64,000 nt of DNA from Anaspis maculata (taxonomy: Eukaryota; Arthropoda; Insecta; Coleoptera; Scraptiidae): assembly GCA_949128115.1 (NCBI GenBank), contig OX421966.1, forward strand, positions 67,949,416-68,013,415. Direction: 5' to 3'. This document shows, in pieces, positions 1 to 12,366 of the stretch. The first letter of the stretch is position 1; each line of letters begins with the position of its first letter. Under the pieces are notes generated by a model that had not been told where the DNA came from, did no database searches, and saw nothing but the letters and a program-made list of their open reading frames with translations. The translations under genes and the position numbers were made by a program.

Positions 1-2350
1 ACTCAACTTTGATTGAAAATGGTTGAATATTTGGTGAAAATTGCTCAATTTGGTTCAAACTTGCGGAACTATCGCTCAAAAGTGCTACAGCTTTGTAAGA
101 AGTCGCTAGATATTCACTTAAACTTGCTGAATTGATAATAAAGCTTGCTAAATTTTCATTAATATTGCCACTGTGTTGTCAAAGGCTGGATTGTGCTGAA
201 GCTTAGCCAAGTTCTGGTTTGAAATTGCTGAATTTTGCTAAACATTGTTGAATCTTGCAAGAACTTGCCAATCAGTTATCGAAAATTGCAAAACTTTGCT
301 TAAAATTGTTGAAATTTGCTTGGTTGAATATTGGTTCCAAATCAGAATGATATACTCTTGTTGAGAATTGCGTTTCCCCTAAAATATTGCTGGATTTTTT
401 ATGTAGCTTATCGAGTTTTTATTCAAAATTGCTGGAAACTGATACGAACGGATCAGTTTCCAGAACTGCTGGAACGGATATATGAATCTTGCAAAATTCC
501 AGTTGAAATGACTAAGTTTTTGTTCAGAATTCCTAGATTTTGTTGAACATTTGCTCAATTGTTGCTAAAACTTTCTAACTGAAAGTTTATCCAAAATTGC
601 TGGATCGTTCCTGAAAATTGCCAATGTTCCCATGCTGCCTGCTGAATCTTTGCTAGGACATGCTAAATTTATGTCGAAATATGCTACATTGATGCTGAAA
701 CTTGCAAAAACTTGAACTTGCTACATTTGAGCTGAAAAATTGCTGCATTCTTCTGGAAACCGCTAAAATTTGCTCAGATTCGCTGAATTTTGATCAAAAA
801 TTGTAGAAATGTTGCTGAAAATTGCTCTAGTTAGCTGAAATTTGCTGAAGTATTGCCTAAAATTGCTATATTTCCGTGAGAAGTCGCTAAATATCAGTTT
901 AAATCTGCCCAATTTATGATAGAGCTTGACCAGTTTCAATTAACATCGCTACTTTTTTGCTAATATTGTGCTGAAAGTTGGCCAACTTTGAAACCGCTGA
1001 ATTTTCCTGAAAATTGTTGAATTGTGCAAAAAGTTGCCAATCCCTCGTCAAAAATCGCTAAATTCAGCTCAAAATTGTTGAATTATTTTTTAAAGCTTGC
1101 TGAAGTTTGGTTGGAAATGATAGATTTTGTTGGGAATTATGTTTTTCTGAAAAGTTGCTGAATGACTGATTGACTTGCTAAACTTCTGCTGAAGCTTGCT
1201 ACATTTTTGCTGAGTTTTTCTTCATTTGTGATACAAATTGGAACATTTTTGTTTGTAACTTTGTTGCACTGCTCAAGTGTGCTGGAAATTGTTGGTTGTT
1301 TGCTGGGAATTGTTAAACTGAAACTTGCCACATTTTTGCTGGATAATTGCTGAATTTACCTGGGAAATTTTCAATCAAGATTGCTGAAAACTGCCAGGTA
1401 TAAATGTAGCTGAATTCCAGTTGAAATATCTGATTTTTTTGTTCAGAATTGCTACAATTTTCCTTAAAATTTGCTAAATTGCTGCTGAAACTTGCTAAAT
1501 CTTTGCTAAAATATACCAAATTTATGTTGAAAATTTCTACATTGATGCAAACTTGCTGAGTTTTTGCTAAATTTGTTCACATTTGTGATTAACACCGAAA
1601 ACTTTTTTGTTTGTTGCTTTTGTCTCATTGTCCGAGTGGTGCTGAAAATTGTTCATTATTTGCTGAAACTTGCTAACCCATGAGCGGAATTTGATGAATT
1701 GTTGCTGGAATCTGATAACTTTTGTTGAATATTCCTTAAACTTGCTGAATCGTTGGTTGAAAATCGCTAAACTGTTGCTTAAAATTGCCGCAAAATGCTG
1801 AATTTCACTGAAAGTTGCTGCAAAATCGATCGATTGAAAATAAATGGTCAATTGTTTATACTCATTTTTGAACTTTGCCGAAGCTTGCAAAACTTCGTTT
1901 GAGAATGGCTAAACTGTAGCGATAAAAAATTTGCTACTTTTGATTGAAAAGTACTAAACTGTATCTAGGCATTGCTGAATTTTTGTTCATACCGACTGAA
2001 CTTTTATTTAGAATTGCTAAATTGTAGCTAGAAATTGCTGGAACGTTTTAAAGTCTTCTTGACAATCGGTGAATTCATATTGCGAATTGCTGAGCTTCAG
2101 CTAAAGCTCGCTAAATTTCTGCAAAACATTTTTTCAAATTTTCATTAACTTATGCTGAATTGTTGCCAAGAAGCATATTTTGCTCAAACTTGTTCGATTT
2201 TGGTTGGAAATGGCTAAGTTGTGGACGAGAATTGCTGAAACACTGAAAATATCAGTTGAAACTGTTTGCTAGAAAGTATAAATTGGAAAATTTTGGTAGA
2301 ACTTCCTGAATTGTGATGGAAAATGGCCAAATTGTGACTGGAAATTGCTG
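1..2350. repeat. Degenerate minisatellite array (TTGCTGAA-type units)
   Basis: The whole stretch is built from diverged short units of the form TTGCTGAA followed by an A/T-rich spacer (aaTTGCTGAAattTTGCTaaa), recurring roughly every 15 to 30 bases. No long frame stays open and the small ORFs in it (up to 107 codons) are low-complexity by-products. The array continues off the left edge of the window. I infer an old tandem array because copies are heavily diverged and unequal in length. Confidence 0.75.
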
Positions 2351-2819
2351 AGTCCGGTCCCTGTCGGCACTTATTGCTAAACGTTTGAATGGTTTATTGA
2401 AGGACCATATAATAATAACAAGGGCAGCATTGCTTTATTCATCTTTAGCTCTACCACAATCTACTACGGTAGAACAGGCCAGACAAATAGTCATCTTTGT
2501 CACATTCCAAGTGGGCGCTTTTTTTGCTGTCGAGTGTACATCCTGTGTCTATTTTGTATTTCAAAGAGCGAAATAAAGTGAAACAGCCGCAAAGTTGGGT
2601 CAAATTGAAATTGTTGTATCTCCTGAAAGAAATCACTCATGAATTTTAGTTTTTGACATGATGATTTCTTACGGCTCAATATCGGACTGGAGGCGCAAAG
2701 TTAGGACGGCGTAATTCATCGAATACAGCGGTTTGTTTTCTTGATTACCATAGATGTTGGAGTATTTCTAAGACCGACAAAACACTGTTGCAATGGGTGA
2801 ACAAACAAAGCTTGTCACT

Positions 2820-2985
2820 ACCGGCTAGCAAAGAAATAGGCCTGGTACGAAACAAAAAGCCGGCAACGTGCATTATGTCACCCACTTGGTGCCGGCTGCT
2901 ATACGGATGGCCGGCAGTGCCGGTTACCATGCGAATAGCCGGCACCGGCTACAATTCATGGAGCCGGGGCCGGCTACTGAGAGAC
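2820..2985. repeat. GCCGGC-rich irregular repeat cluster
   Basis: GCCGGC or CCGGC cores recur about ten times in 165 bases, separated by 10-20 base spacers that resemble one another (for example TACCATGCGAATA and TACAATTCATGGA). The G+C-rich cores stand out sharply from the A/T-rich surroundings. Function unknown. Confidence 0.5.
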
Positions 2986-3660
2986 TTCCTGAAAAAAATA
3001 TAACTACTCCTAGTAGGCCAGCCGCCGTTCAAATTGTGCAATTTTTGGAAAGCACGGGCAGGTGGCGTGCTCAGCATTTGTCGTTTGGTCGCTCAAATTA
3101 GTTATAAATCACGCTATCTTCAAATTTCAACGTGGCGCCCAACTTACTGATAGATGTTGATTGTTGATGGTTTGGTACAGAAATTTTAATTTTTTCCATA
3201 TGCGCTGATAATTTCTTGCGAGCTAATTGCTCTAGGCGACATCTAGCGACAAAATTCCAAATTCAAGGCTGACCTACTAGTGATAGTTAAACAATGATAT
3301 AACTTTAGTGGCCCTACTCATTCCAAATGACAAAAAGGTACTCTTGGGGCACACGGGTCCTTCAAAACAACTTGTTCCGAGAAACGCAAGAAAGTTCTGC
3401 AGTCCTCACCAGAAGCAACTAGAGATTACCGCTGAGGCTCCAAAGTATAGAAGAAGGCACCAGGACACTCGCAAGGCTCGAAAACAGGAAAAGTACAAGG
3501 CAGTTTAGTAGAGCTTCCAACAAGGAAATGGACGCAAGGAGCTTACTATAATTCCGAAAGCTTCAAAAAAGCAGAGCAGTGTTCTAAACTGAACATAAGA
3601 ACATAAAGGAGGTTTACATCAGTCCTTCAAACGCTACAGCAATATAGACTTGTAGATTGT

Positions 3661-3852
3661 AGATTAGAGGTGGTCGTTTGGTCTCGGAGGACCCTTCCCG
3701 CACTGCGACCTATAAGATCTTTTGTGCGTGACCATGCTTCTATTTAATGTCCGAGGAAATCCAATATAGACTTGGTGAATACATTAGCTTCAGAGCCCCC
3801 AAAAAACGTGAGACTACAACAAGACCTGACCTGACCTGACCTGAGCTGAGTT
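3661..3852 (+). repeat. Dispersed (SINE-like?) repeat copy with GACCT tail
   Basis: Bases about 3661-3729 match, in inverted orientation, bases 34996-35062. Shared blocks include GGTCTCGGAGGA, CACTGCGACCTATA and GATCTTTTGTGCG. The copy here is followed by a GACCT tandem run ending near 3850. Two copies 31 kb apart in opposite orientation show that this is a dispersed repeat. The SINE label is only a guess, because no clear A and B boxes were found. Confidence 0.45.
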
Positions 3853-5202
3853 CCAAATATCACAAGGCACAGGCAGCTCAATTGAGCTCCAACAGATTCA
3901 AAAAGGCACTTGGGAATTCGGCATCATATAAATCTGCAGCGATATGACTTATCAATTCACAGGAGTGAAGAAATTTGAATTTCTGATATCATGTCTACGA
4001 TATGCCTCTATGCTCGTAGTTGATCAAGCTTTCCAAACTCGGGAGAAGCCGCTTAGAAATCTATAATTATTCTGCGATTTCCAAACACCTTGCTTCATCG
4101 ATTGAAGAAAATGTGACATAAGGTATCAACCTCAACAAACACTAACTTGTCAGTGAGTCCTTCAGTTTTGCGGCCACAGCTACAGACACAATGACATGGG
4201 CTTTGATTCGATACCTGGATCTGTAGAGTGTTTTTTCTTCGTCTGATTTCAATAAGATGTCTCTTGTAGTTACTCAAGAGCATCGTTCAACGATCCGCGA
4301 AAATGATATCCCTCAACCAGAAGTTTCACCCAAAATCATCATTACATTACCTTCCATGCAGAACACAGCAATTCTTCCCGATCTCCGCATATTTTGCTCT
4401 GCAATGACTGATGACAGCGCAGCAACCAGACGACAGCCGCCCATCGGCCATAGCCGCAAGCTTCCTTGGAAATAATAACGCTCCTCATACTTGAAAATAG
4501 AAATATAATTATGAACGGGTTGAAATATAGTTGTGACTCATAGTCCGGCGGCTTAGTAGATGGATTATGCACTTTGTACTGAAGCCAATTTAATTTTATT
4601 TTCATGAAATATGGTTAAGAATGAAAGTTTTGAGGGGTGGAGCCATTCTCAATTTTCACCAGAGGGGGAGGGGGTTGTTCTGGCTTTTTGGGGACCTTTT
4701 GGACCATTTCTTTTGCACTCGATGTTGTAAGCAGAAGCAAGGTGTTTTCTAGATCTGTGATATCCGGATTTTTTTAAGTGGTGTAGCCACCCCTTTCCCC
4801 TCTTGGGAGGGGGCTGGGGGGCTCAAGTTGACATATGTGGCCGATTTTCACTTTTTCTTTGATTTCGAACCGATATCGGCGAGTTTGGTATCGTTTCCGA
4901 CTAAATCACATCTTCTGAACTCAACCATGACTTGAAAAAATCGATAGCGACAAGTTTAAACAAGTTGTGCAGAGAATATCATGTTTTTTTGTGCTCCTAT
5001 TTGAAGAAATTTTTCGAGGGGGTTTTAGACATTTGTGGTTGAATTCCATTTCAGGTGTATTATCTTGAACTATTTTGCGCCTAAGGAACGAATTTTGGCA
5101 CAGTCTTTTGTTTTTTGAAAAAAATTCAAAAAATTATTCATAAACATGTTTTGAGCAAATTTTTTCATAATTCACCAACGTCTGGAAGGTGATTAAAGTG
5201 AA

Positions 5203-5351
5203 CCTTTTCGTTCACGGTGCCTTTGTAGTGCTCGATTGATGACCGAATGTGCCACGTTGTAAATGGACGCTATGGCCCTGTTAGACAATCCTTCTTCTGC
5301 AAATCGTATAACATTCGCCAGCTCATCTACCGACAGGCGTCAAAGGGGCAT
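5203..5351 (-). pseudogene. Tc1/mariner-type transposase N-terminal HTH relic
   Basis: On the minus strand an ATG at 5351 is followed after three codons by a TGA. The frame then reads RLSVDELANVIRFAEEG and SNRAIASIYNVAHSVINRA, the pattern of the first helix-turn-helix of Tc1/mariner paired-type DNA-binding domains. It ends near 5203 in unrelated sequence. There is no linked catalytic DDE/D domain, so this is a fragment. The overlapping 113-codon plus-strand ORF (5247-5588) has no recognisable motif and is probably its shadow. Confidence 0.5.
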
Positions 5352-7740
5352 TTTCAAAAATTCTACAAAATTCGAATCAAATTTTGGAAAACAGCTTCTA
5401 CTTACAAGATGGGTAATTACGATCAAACTGGAATGATCGAATTTCAAGGCAATCTCACAGCAGAAAGACTTTCAACAAAACCAGCAATCGAAGTAAAGAA
5501 AATGTTTCTGTTGGATATGGAGAAAGGTTATCGAGCAAGATACGGCAATTTTTGTTACTTTTTTGTTCTCATGTTTTCATTCCAATAGGTACACGTTGTT
5601 TATTTGTGCTGTTTTATTTTGTTTATTTGATCAAATTCCCCCTCCCTTCACAAAACATCTATAGAATAACCTTTTCTTTATAAGGTAGACAATTTCGTGA
5701 TGAACAATTTTTTATCAATTTTCACTTGGGGTAGAAACTTAAGGGTTGGGCATATCAATTTGAAAATGTCATTTTGCACTCATATTGCCATTTAGATAAC
5801 CAAGATCTCGCCATTAAAAAAACCACTTCTCTAAAATGGCATGGTCACCTTCAACCCTTAGTTAGGGGCTGTTTTGAGAAAATCTACACTATACTGAAGT
5901 GTGCATCGCTGTGTCAGATTTAAACAAAAAAAGAATTTTGATTCTACCTTCTTCCGTTCTCGAGATATAGCCTTGTACTTTTCGTATAAATCACCCTGTA
6001 CAAAAGTAACCAAAATAGGGCTGATATGGTAAATATGGAACTTATGATGCAACGAATGGTTACTAAATCTATATTTAAGCCACACTGTGTTTGATAAACA
6101 TGAAATGTATCGTCCCAAACCTCCCCCATTCGAGACCGACCCTAAGCAGGTACCAGGTGACCACAGGGGTAGCACCATTAGGTGTCCGTGAGGTGAAAAA
6201 ACTTCATAGGGTAGTTTTTAACGGCAAATTATGCATTTGGGCCAAATTACAGCCAACTGCATGACCAGTGACGGAAGCAGCATCAGCAAATTCAAATTTC
6301 ACATAAAGCGACACATCTTTTTCAAAAATCAAAATACGAAAACAAGTCAAAAATCGTTTCAAGATTTTGATGAGTGCTCTCCAAAAATGGCACCAGAAAA
6401 AGTCTGGAATTTTTTCAGCAAAAGTTACCCAGTGTTGAAAATGGACCACTTCGGCACTCCTTTCGTTGTCACCCTGTATATCAAGTACAATGTCAGTGAA
6501 CACCGGACACGCTGTGATACCTTGTAGCCAAAAGGACCCTCTTTCAGGCATCAGCAGACCTTCAATAATCGATAACGTATTTTTCGAGATATGCTCTCTC
6601 AAAATGAGGCGAAATTTTGGGGTGGACCACTTCATGTGTTGACCTGTTTACATCAAGGTTCTTGATGCGTAACGTATTTCACCATTCCAGATGTTGCAAA
6701 TGCCATCACGGGCACTAAAGCTTCGCCAAAAAATACGTGAATGACAATTCTTTCCCGCCGAAGAGGTCACTAAATTATGATGAGGAGGTTGTTTTTGCGA
6801 TGCAATGATTTCATGTCACCATTATTATGGAAACCAATCACTTTTTCAACGACGCCTCACAAGGCAGATTCAAGATGGTGCTCAAGAGGAAAAAAAAGTT
6901 GACAATCGTATTTCTGGAAATAGTTGGCTTAGAAATTGGCTACCCAGCTCATATCATTTCCAACATTACTTTTTGTAGAAATACCAAGTATTGTGTTAAT
7001 GTCTCGAAGAATTACTTATTTATGGACAAAAGAGTGTACTTGCTTTTTCTTTCTGGTTTTCCCCTACATTTCAAAGACGGTTCAAGGTAATCAAGAACAG
7101 TTTGCTGTGACTTCATAAGCATAAAACAGTTGATGTATGTGGTGAGTTACACGTCTCCGCATGTTTCGGTTGATTAAACATAATTTTTCAACATTTTTTT
7201 TCTGTATCACCCTGTATACGCCGCCGGCATGGATGGCGCTGATGGCTACGGTTCTGGATCGGAAGAGTACGATGCAAATAACATTTCCACCGAGTGGTAT
7301 CCTCTCATCAAAAAATGCAAGGTACTTTCAACTAGCATCCGGACTAGTCACCGACAAGGAACTTTTGATAGTATTTCACACCATTCAAAAGCTCCGTTCT
7401 ACGTGGCGAAAGCCAGATTTTGAACCCAGAAAGCTGACTGCCTGCGGTTGGGCATTTTAGAGCTTCGCGAGCTTCTTTCTTGACTCCTGAAGCAGTAGCA
7501 ACGACCGCTGGACACCTACTGTTATAGCTGCCCGGAAATCTCGTTTTTTCGAAAAAATGTCGGAAGAAGCTGTTACACTTGGTGATATCTTAATTTTTTC
7601 CACTACAGGAGTGTAGGTACCTCAGCCAAAATAAAAATTATTGATCAAAATCATGCATTGATTTTCCAAGAATACAACGATGTAATAGACGTATATATCT
7701 AGAAAAACAAATAGCCACCTGGGATATAAATTGTCTCGTG
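5352..7740. other. Non-coding, probably MITE-derived DNA
   Basis: No gene is supported. The motif TCACCCTGTA, typical of the ends of many insect terminal-inverted-repeat MITEs, occurs near 5990, 6470 and 7205. No complete matching left end was found, so element limits cannot be drawn. ORFs up to 143 codons (6204-6635, minus) have no recognisable motif. Confidence 0.4.
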
Positions 7741-9310
7741 TTACATCACCCAGCCGCATTTATACAGTAGTTAGTAGTTTTACAGTCGTTTATAATTGTA
7801 CGCCAGAGTAGCAAAGTGATATTCAAATGCTAGGCTATAAATTTTAAGCATACCAGCGACGAATCTGATGGAATTTTGTCGCGCGAACGTAATTTATCAT
7901 GCAGGATACAACTCAAATCACTTCTTGTGCGCGCTGTACCAATAATTGCTTTGGCACTATATAGCCGCACGTATGGGTAATGGGTACAGCCCAACATTAC
8001 AATATTACATTTCGTAACGTATATATCAGGTTGAACGAACGTAAATCAGTTTCCTTGTTGTCATTTTTGCATACACACATTACACTTCTCACGTTTCGTT
8101 CGATTTCATCGACCGCGTCCTTCGGCGTGCCATGCGTTGGGTAAACTGGCGCTTTTTCCAAAGAATTAGCCGGAGTTAATTAACCCTTTTTTCCGCCGTC
8201 GTCGTCGTCGTCGTCGACCGTTTACATGAATTATTCATTCGGATTATTCGCTTTAGTTGCACCCAATTAGAATAATTGTTTTGATACGCGCTGCTACTGC
8301 TGGTTCGTAAATTATTGAATAATAATATTTGTCTTGCCTTATTCGGATATTCGGAAATAGAGTGAGAGTTTTCCGCGTGTAGGCATGTCGGTGCCTGTTC
8401 CAACGTTGAAGTCTCTCGCTTGTGTGTGCTCCGAAAACAATTACCTATAATAAAAACTCAAATGAGAACATTATGTTCGGCTGGCGTGTCCTCCTCCTGC
8501 TCTCATCTGAATATTTAAGTACGTTTTCGTGTCCAAATATGTAAATGCTTTATCAATCGTTTGAATCTACACACATAGTTCAATAACCATAATTAATTGC
8601 GCAATATCTGACACTTCATTTCGCCAGGCCGATCCATTCTGCCGTGCGTATATACTTATATGCCTGGGTATATTCGCTATGCCAACAAGCACGACAGTTT
8701 ATCTAACAAATTTATTGCCCCAATTCTTAATGGAAGGCACGTGTCTCTTACGCATCAGAGTAGAGTATCCATTCAAGAGGCTTTGGGTGTGTGCGCGAAA
8801 CGAGATGTTCTGATTGCCGCTGGAGAAAAGTGATTTGTGAATAAATAAAATTAGCGAGAATTTCGCAACGTCCGATCCGGTATTCTGATGATCTATTGAA
8901 AGACTAAGTATACCACTTTGGACGTTCACACCTACACACCATTTTCAACGATAGAAATCGATACAAGAAAATAAATCGTCCACCAAGCCGCGAAATCTAG
9001 CGGTAGGTATTCCGCAAGCAATTTGTTAGAACATTGCTTCTTTAGAAGCTTCACTAGTATTTTTTCTTCAATGAACATTAACGCAAATCATGCCCCTCTT
9101 AGGGCTGAAGCATGAAGCCCAACAGATTAGGATAAACAGAGTTCTAGAAGAACAAACATCAAACACTCAAATGGATGCGACATCGTAAAATTTTGTTACT
9201 TTCCTGCCTGATGCCTGATGCTTAGGTGATGGCATCGCAGAACGTCTTGGATAGACGGCGCCGCATGAGGAACTCACATTTTATGAGTCTCTCAATGGTG
9301 TACTCCAGAG
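7741..9310. other. Single-copy-looking non-coding DNA with GTC microsatellite
   Basis: This block lacks the repeat motifs of its neighbours. It contains a GTC trinucleotide run at about 8196-8215. No ORF over 80 codons and no splice-linked coding segment was recognised. It may be unique host intergenic or intronic DNA. Confidence 0.35.
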
Positions 9311-9435
9311 ATTTCTCAACTCAGTGTTGCCAGACGTACTAGTTCGGTAGTATCTGTACTACTTTTATTTCCACTCTCATGTACTACGTACTACCGAAGC
9401 TACGGTAGTACACAGTTTTGTACTACAATTGGAAT
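9311..9435. repeat. GTACTAC motif cluster, possible hAT MITE end
   Basis: CAGTGTTGCCAGACG at about 9322 resembles the TAGTGTTGCCGTC end of the hAT-type element at 36.5 kb. It is followed by dense GTAGTAC/GTACTAC motifs in both orientations. No partner end with an 8-bp duplication was found, so this would be a truncated copy. Confidence 0.35.
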
Positions 9436-10034
9436 ATTTGTTTGAACTATGAAACAAAAAGAAATATTGGAACATGCCGTCATATAATGGAAGCCTAAAA
9501 TTCTTCCTCTTCTCCAATGTCTCGTGCAATGTCTGCTTGGTAACTTATTTACAGTGTATTGGCACTTCGGCACAATGTCACTTTGATGTCACTCTAACGT
9601 TAAATAAACGTCGAATGAACAAATTTGGCGGTTTTTAGGAGGTGGACCGGCCGGAAATGGGCCCAAAGTGAGAAAAATTTCAAGTCAGGCGCTTCCTCCC
9701 CCAAGCTTTCAACTCAAGCTTGATTTGAAATTGTTCGAAATCATCAGTTTTCAAGTCTCAACAGCTCTAGAAAAAAAGCCTTCACAGCGATTTTTCTGGA
9801 ACCCAACATTTGAAAGAGCGCAAAATTCTAAAAAAAAAAGAGTGCCCTCGCTACGCGCGGGCACCAGCTGTATCTAGATACAGATGCAAGTTTTACGTGG
9901 ATACATCTATGTGTGAGAGGGTATTGAGGCAATTGGAAGAGCAATACGAATCATTGTTTCAAAGTGAGTTTATTGAGCACCGGTCGATAATAAGAAAAGT
10001 ATGAAATGTAACGAAATAGGTTGACATTTGAATA
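9436..10034. other. Non-coding spacer
   Basis: No gene, family motif or clear repeat was recognised. It ends at the 8-bp target duplication of the hAT-type element that follows. Confidence 0.4.
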
Positions 10035-10042
10035 ACCTACAT

Positions 10043-11190
10043 TAGTCTGGTCCAAAAAAAATTGTTTTTCCATTTTTGATCGGGCCACCCTCCACTATTG
10101 TTACACGTACCCATTGTGATTTTCTGGTGAAATTTCAATTCTCTACCATGACAAAAAGGGGGTGCTCATCAACCCTCTAATTTTTTAAATTTTAGATTCA
10201 ATTGTGAAAGTCTGTAGCATCCAGATTTACCAAGAACACGAAGGAATATGTCAGTGATAATCTATTTAGCACAATTTAAGAATCATATAGAAGAAAATTC
10301 AGTTAAGAGTGAAATATTGATCGTTGAACTAACAGTGACACCTACCAAAAAAGCGGAAATGTTTCGCGGTATGACTTGTAGATGTTGAAGCTGGATGTCG
10401 CAAAGTAAGGCCCAGTGTTTCCATCTCTGGTTAACTTAACCCAAAAGGTCAATGTCATATCAACATTCCTGGAACATTGGTACCTTTGGCAACTAACCTC
10501 AAGTTGACCTCTGAATAGTTATCTTAGGATGGGAATACTGAGTCTGAAAATAATTTTGCAATCCTAAGGACTGCGAAAACCTCAAGAGATTCCACCTTCG
10601 GAAGAACATCAAACATGTTACTGATTTTCGATATCAGTGTCTACTTCCTAAGACAGTTCTTCTGACTATGGATCACCATCCATGATTACCTTCAAGGCAA
10701 AGACTTGAGTTATAGATTCACGGGTGGTGATACTGCTGAAAGGGGTGTCAAATTGTTCGAGAAATAAAACTAACTACTGACCAATGACAATAATGAAAAG
10801 AAATTTTTGTTGCATATGGTAGGAACCAATGGGGAAATGGTGCCTATTTGGACGACCAAAAATGTTTGATCAATTTAGTCCAAAGCAAAATCATGCAATG
10901 TTAGTTGAACATTATAATTTCGCTTCATTTGAGTTTTTATTTTACATAATTCTCCACTAGGTACACCAAATGAACAATAATTCATATATCACTTCGTGTT
11001 TTGTTGAATCTGGATACTGAAACTCCTACGGATAAATCTGGGATATTCAAATTTCGAGGGTTGATGAGCACTCCCTTCCTGCAATGGTGGAGAATTGAAA
11101 TTTCACCAGGAAATCACTATGGGTATGTGTAACAGAAGTGGAGGGTGGCCCGATCAAAAATGGAAAAACAATTTTTTTTGGACCACACTA
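10043..11190. mobile_element. Non-autonomous hAT-type element, 1,148 bp
   Basis: The ends are TAGTCTGGTCC and, inverted, TAGTGTGGTCC. The inverted repeats extend about 150 bases inward, including matching poly-A/T runs and the shared block GATCGGGCCACCCTCCAC. Direct 8-bp duplications ACCTACAT flank it (10035-10042 and 11191-11198). TAG ends plus an 8-bp duplication are the hallmark of the hAT superfamily. The interior has no long ORF, so it depends on a transposase encoded elsewhere. Confidence 0.85.
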
Positions 11191-11339
11191 ACCTACATGT
11201 TAAGGTTAAATCAAGGTATGTATTGCGCAGAGTTGTGGGGTGAGTCTGGCGACATTCTAGTTTAGAAGAATGATCTACAATGTCTCGACATCTTCCCAAA
11301 CGTTTCAGACTATTTCTGAACATTCTGGAACATATCTAA

Positions 11340-12366
11340 ACCTTTTGGAATGTTGTAGATTGATCTAAAATGTTCCACAACCATCTGGAATGTTTCGGGA
11401 TGTTCTGGACGGTTCTAGAAATTTTTAGGGGGTGGAACTTCCAGCCTTAAATTTTTGATGGCACGCTTTTCAGGTTGAACCGGGAACCTTCTTCATGGAC
11501 GAGAGAAAACTTCATAATGTAATCTGGAATGTATTTTCATAATGATCTGGAATCCTTCGGAATATTCCCGATCGTTTCATTCAAAATTCCCGAGCATTCC
11601 AGAACATATCTTAATATTCTTGAGTGTTTTGAAATGATCTCGGATGTTCCACAATAATCTGGAATGTTCCGAGATATTTCCGAACGTTGTAGATTATTCT
11701 TGAATATTTCAGAACATACCGGAATATTCTGGAATGTTGTGGAATGATCTCGAAGGTTCCACAATAACCTGGAATGTTCCAGGATGTTCTTGAACGTTCC
11801 AGACTATTCCCGAACATTCCAGAGCATACCGGAACATTCTGGAATGTCGTGGAATTATCTTGAATGCTCTCGAATGTTCTAGACTGTCCTAGAAATTCCT
11901 AGGACATTCCTAACATTCTAGAACATATCCAAACATTCCGAAATGTTGTGGAATGATCTCGAATGTTCCTGAGATGTTTTTAAATGTTCCAGACTATTCC
12001 CGAACATTTCAGATCATACCAGAGCATTCTGGAATGCTGTGAATGATCTCGTATGTTACACAATGCTCTGGAACGTTTCAGGATTTCTACGAAGTTTCAA
12101 GACTATTTCTGAACATTCCAGAATCTACCGGAACATTCTGGAATGTTGTGGATTAATCTCGGATATTCTCAAATGTTCTGAACAAATTTTGACTGTTACC
12201 ATGTATTCCAGAACATGTCGGAACATTCTGAGATGTTGTGGAATGCTCTCGAATGTTCCACAATGATCTGGAAAGTCCCGGGATGTTTCCGAACGTTCCA
12301 GACTGTTCCCGAACATTCCAGAGCATACCGGAGCATTCTGGAGTGCTGTGGAATGATCTCGAATGT
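11340..12366. repeat. Satellite of phased GAA/TTC decamers, left part
   Basis: The sequence keeps a 10-bp register of alternating GAA and TTC triplets (GAAcaTTCca, GAAcgTTCca, GAAtgTTCcg and variants), grouped into longer units of roughly 110-120 bp. Such alternating nGAAn/nTTCn pentamers match the known binding consensus of heat-shock factor. A non-decamer segment at about 11400-11520 has a counterpart at the right end of the array (24345-24420), so both flanks belong to one locus. The array is cut at 12366 by the gypsy insertion and resumes at 23258. Confidence 0.85.
12363..12366. repeat. Target-site duplication (ATGT), left, of the gypsy element
   Basis: ATGT precedes the TGTTACGG edge of the left LTR and recurs at 23258-23261 just after the right LTR. 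Removing the element restores CGAATGTTACACAAT, a sequence found elsewhere in the same satellite (about 23672). Confidence 0.9.

Larger units (their letters stand above)
2351..5202. other. Non-coding region with small repeats
   Basis: No gene is supported here. The stretch contains a GCCGGC-rich cluster, a dispersed repeat copy ending in a short GACCT tandem run, and A/T-rich single-copy-looking DNA. Open frames are all under 90 codons and show no family motif. Confidence 0.5.

Noticed and set aside
5247..5588. 113-codon plus-strand ORF
   Set aside because: No motif; the opposite strand encodes a better-supported transposase relic.
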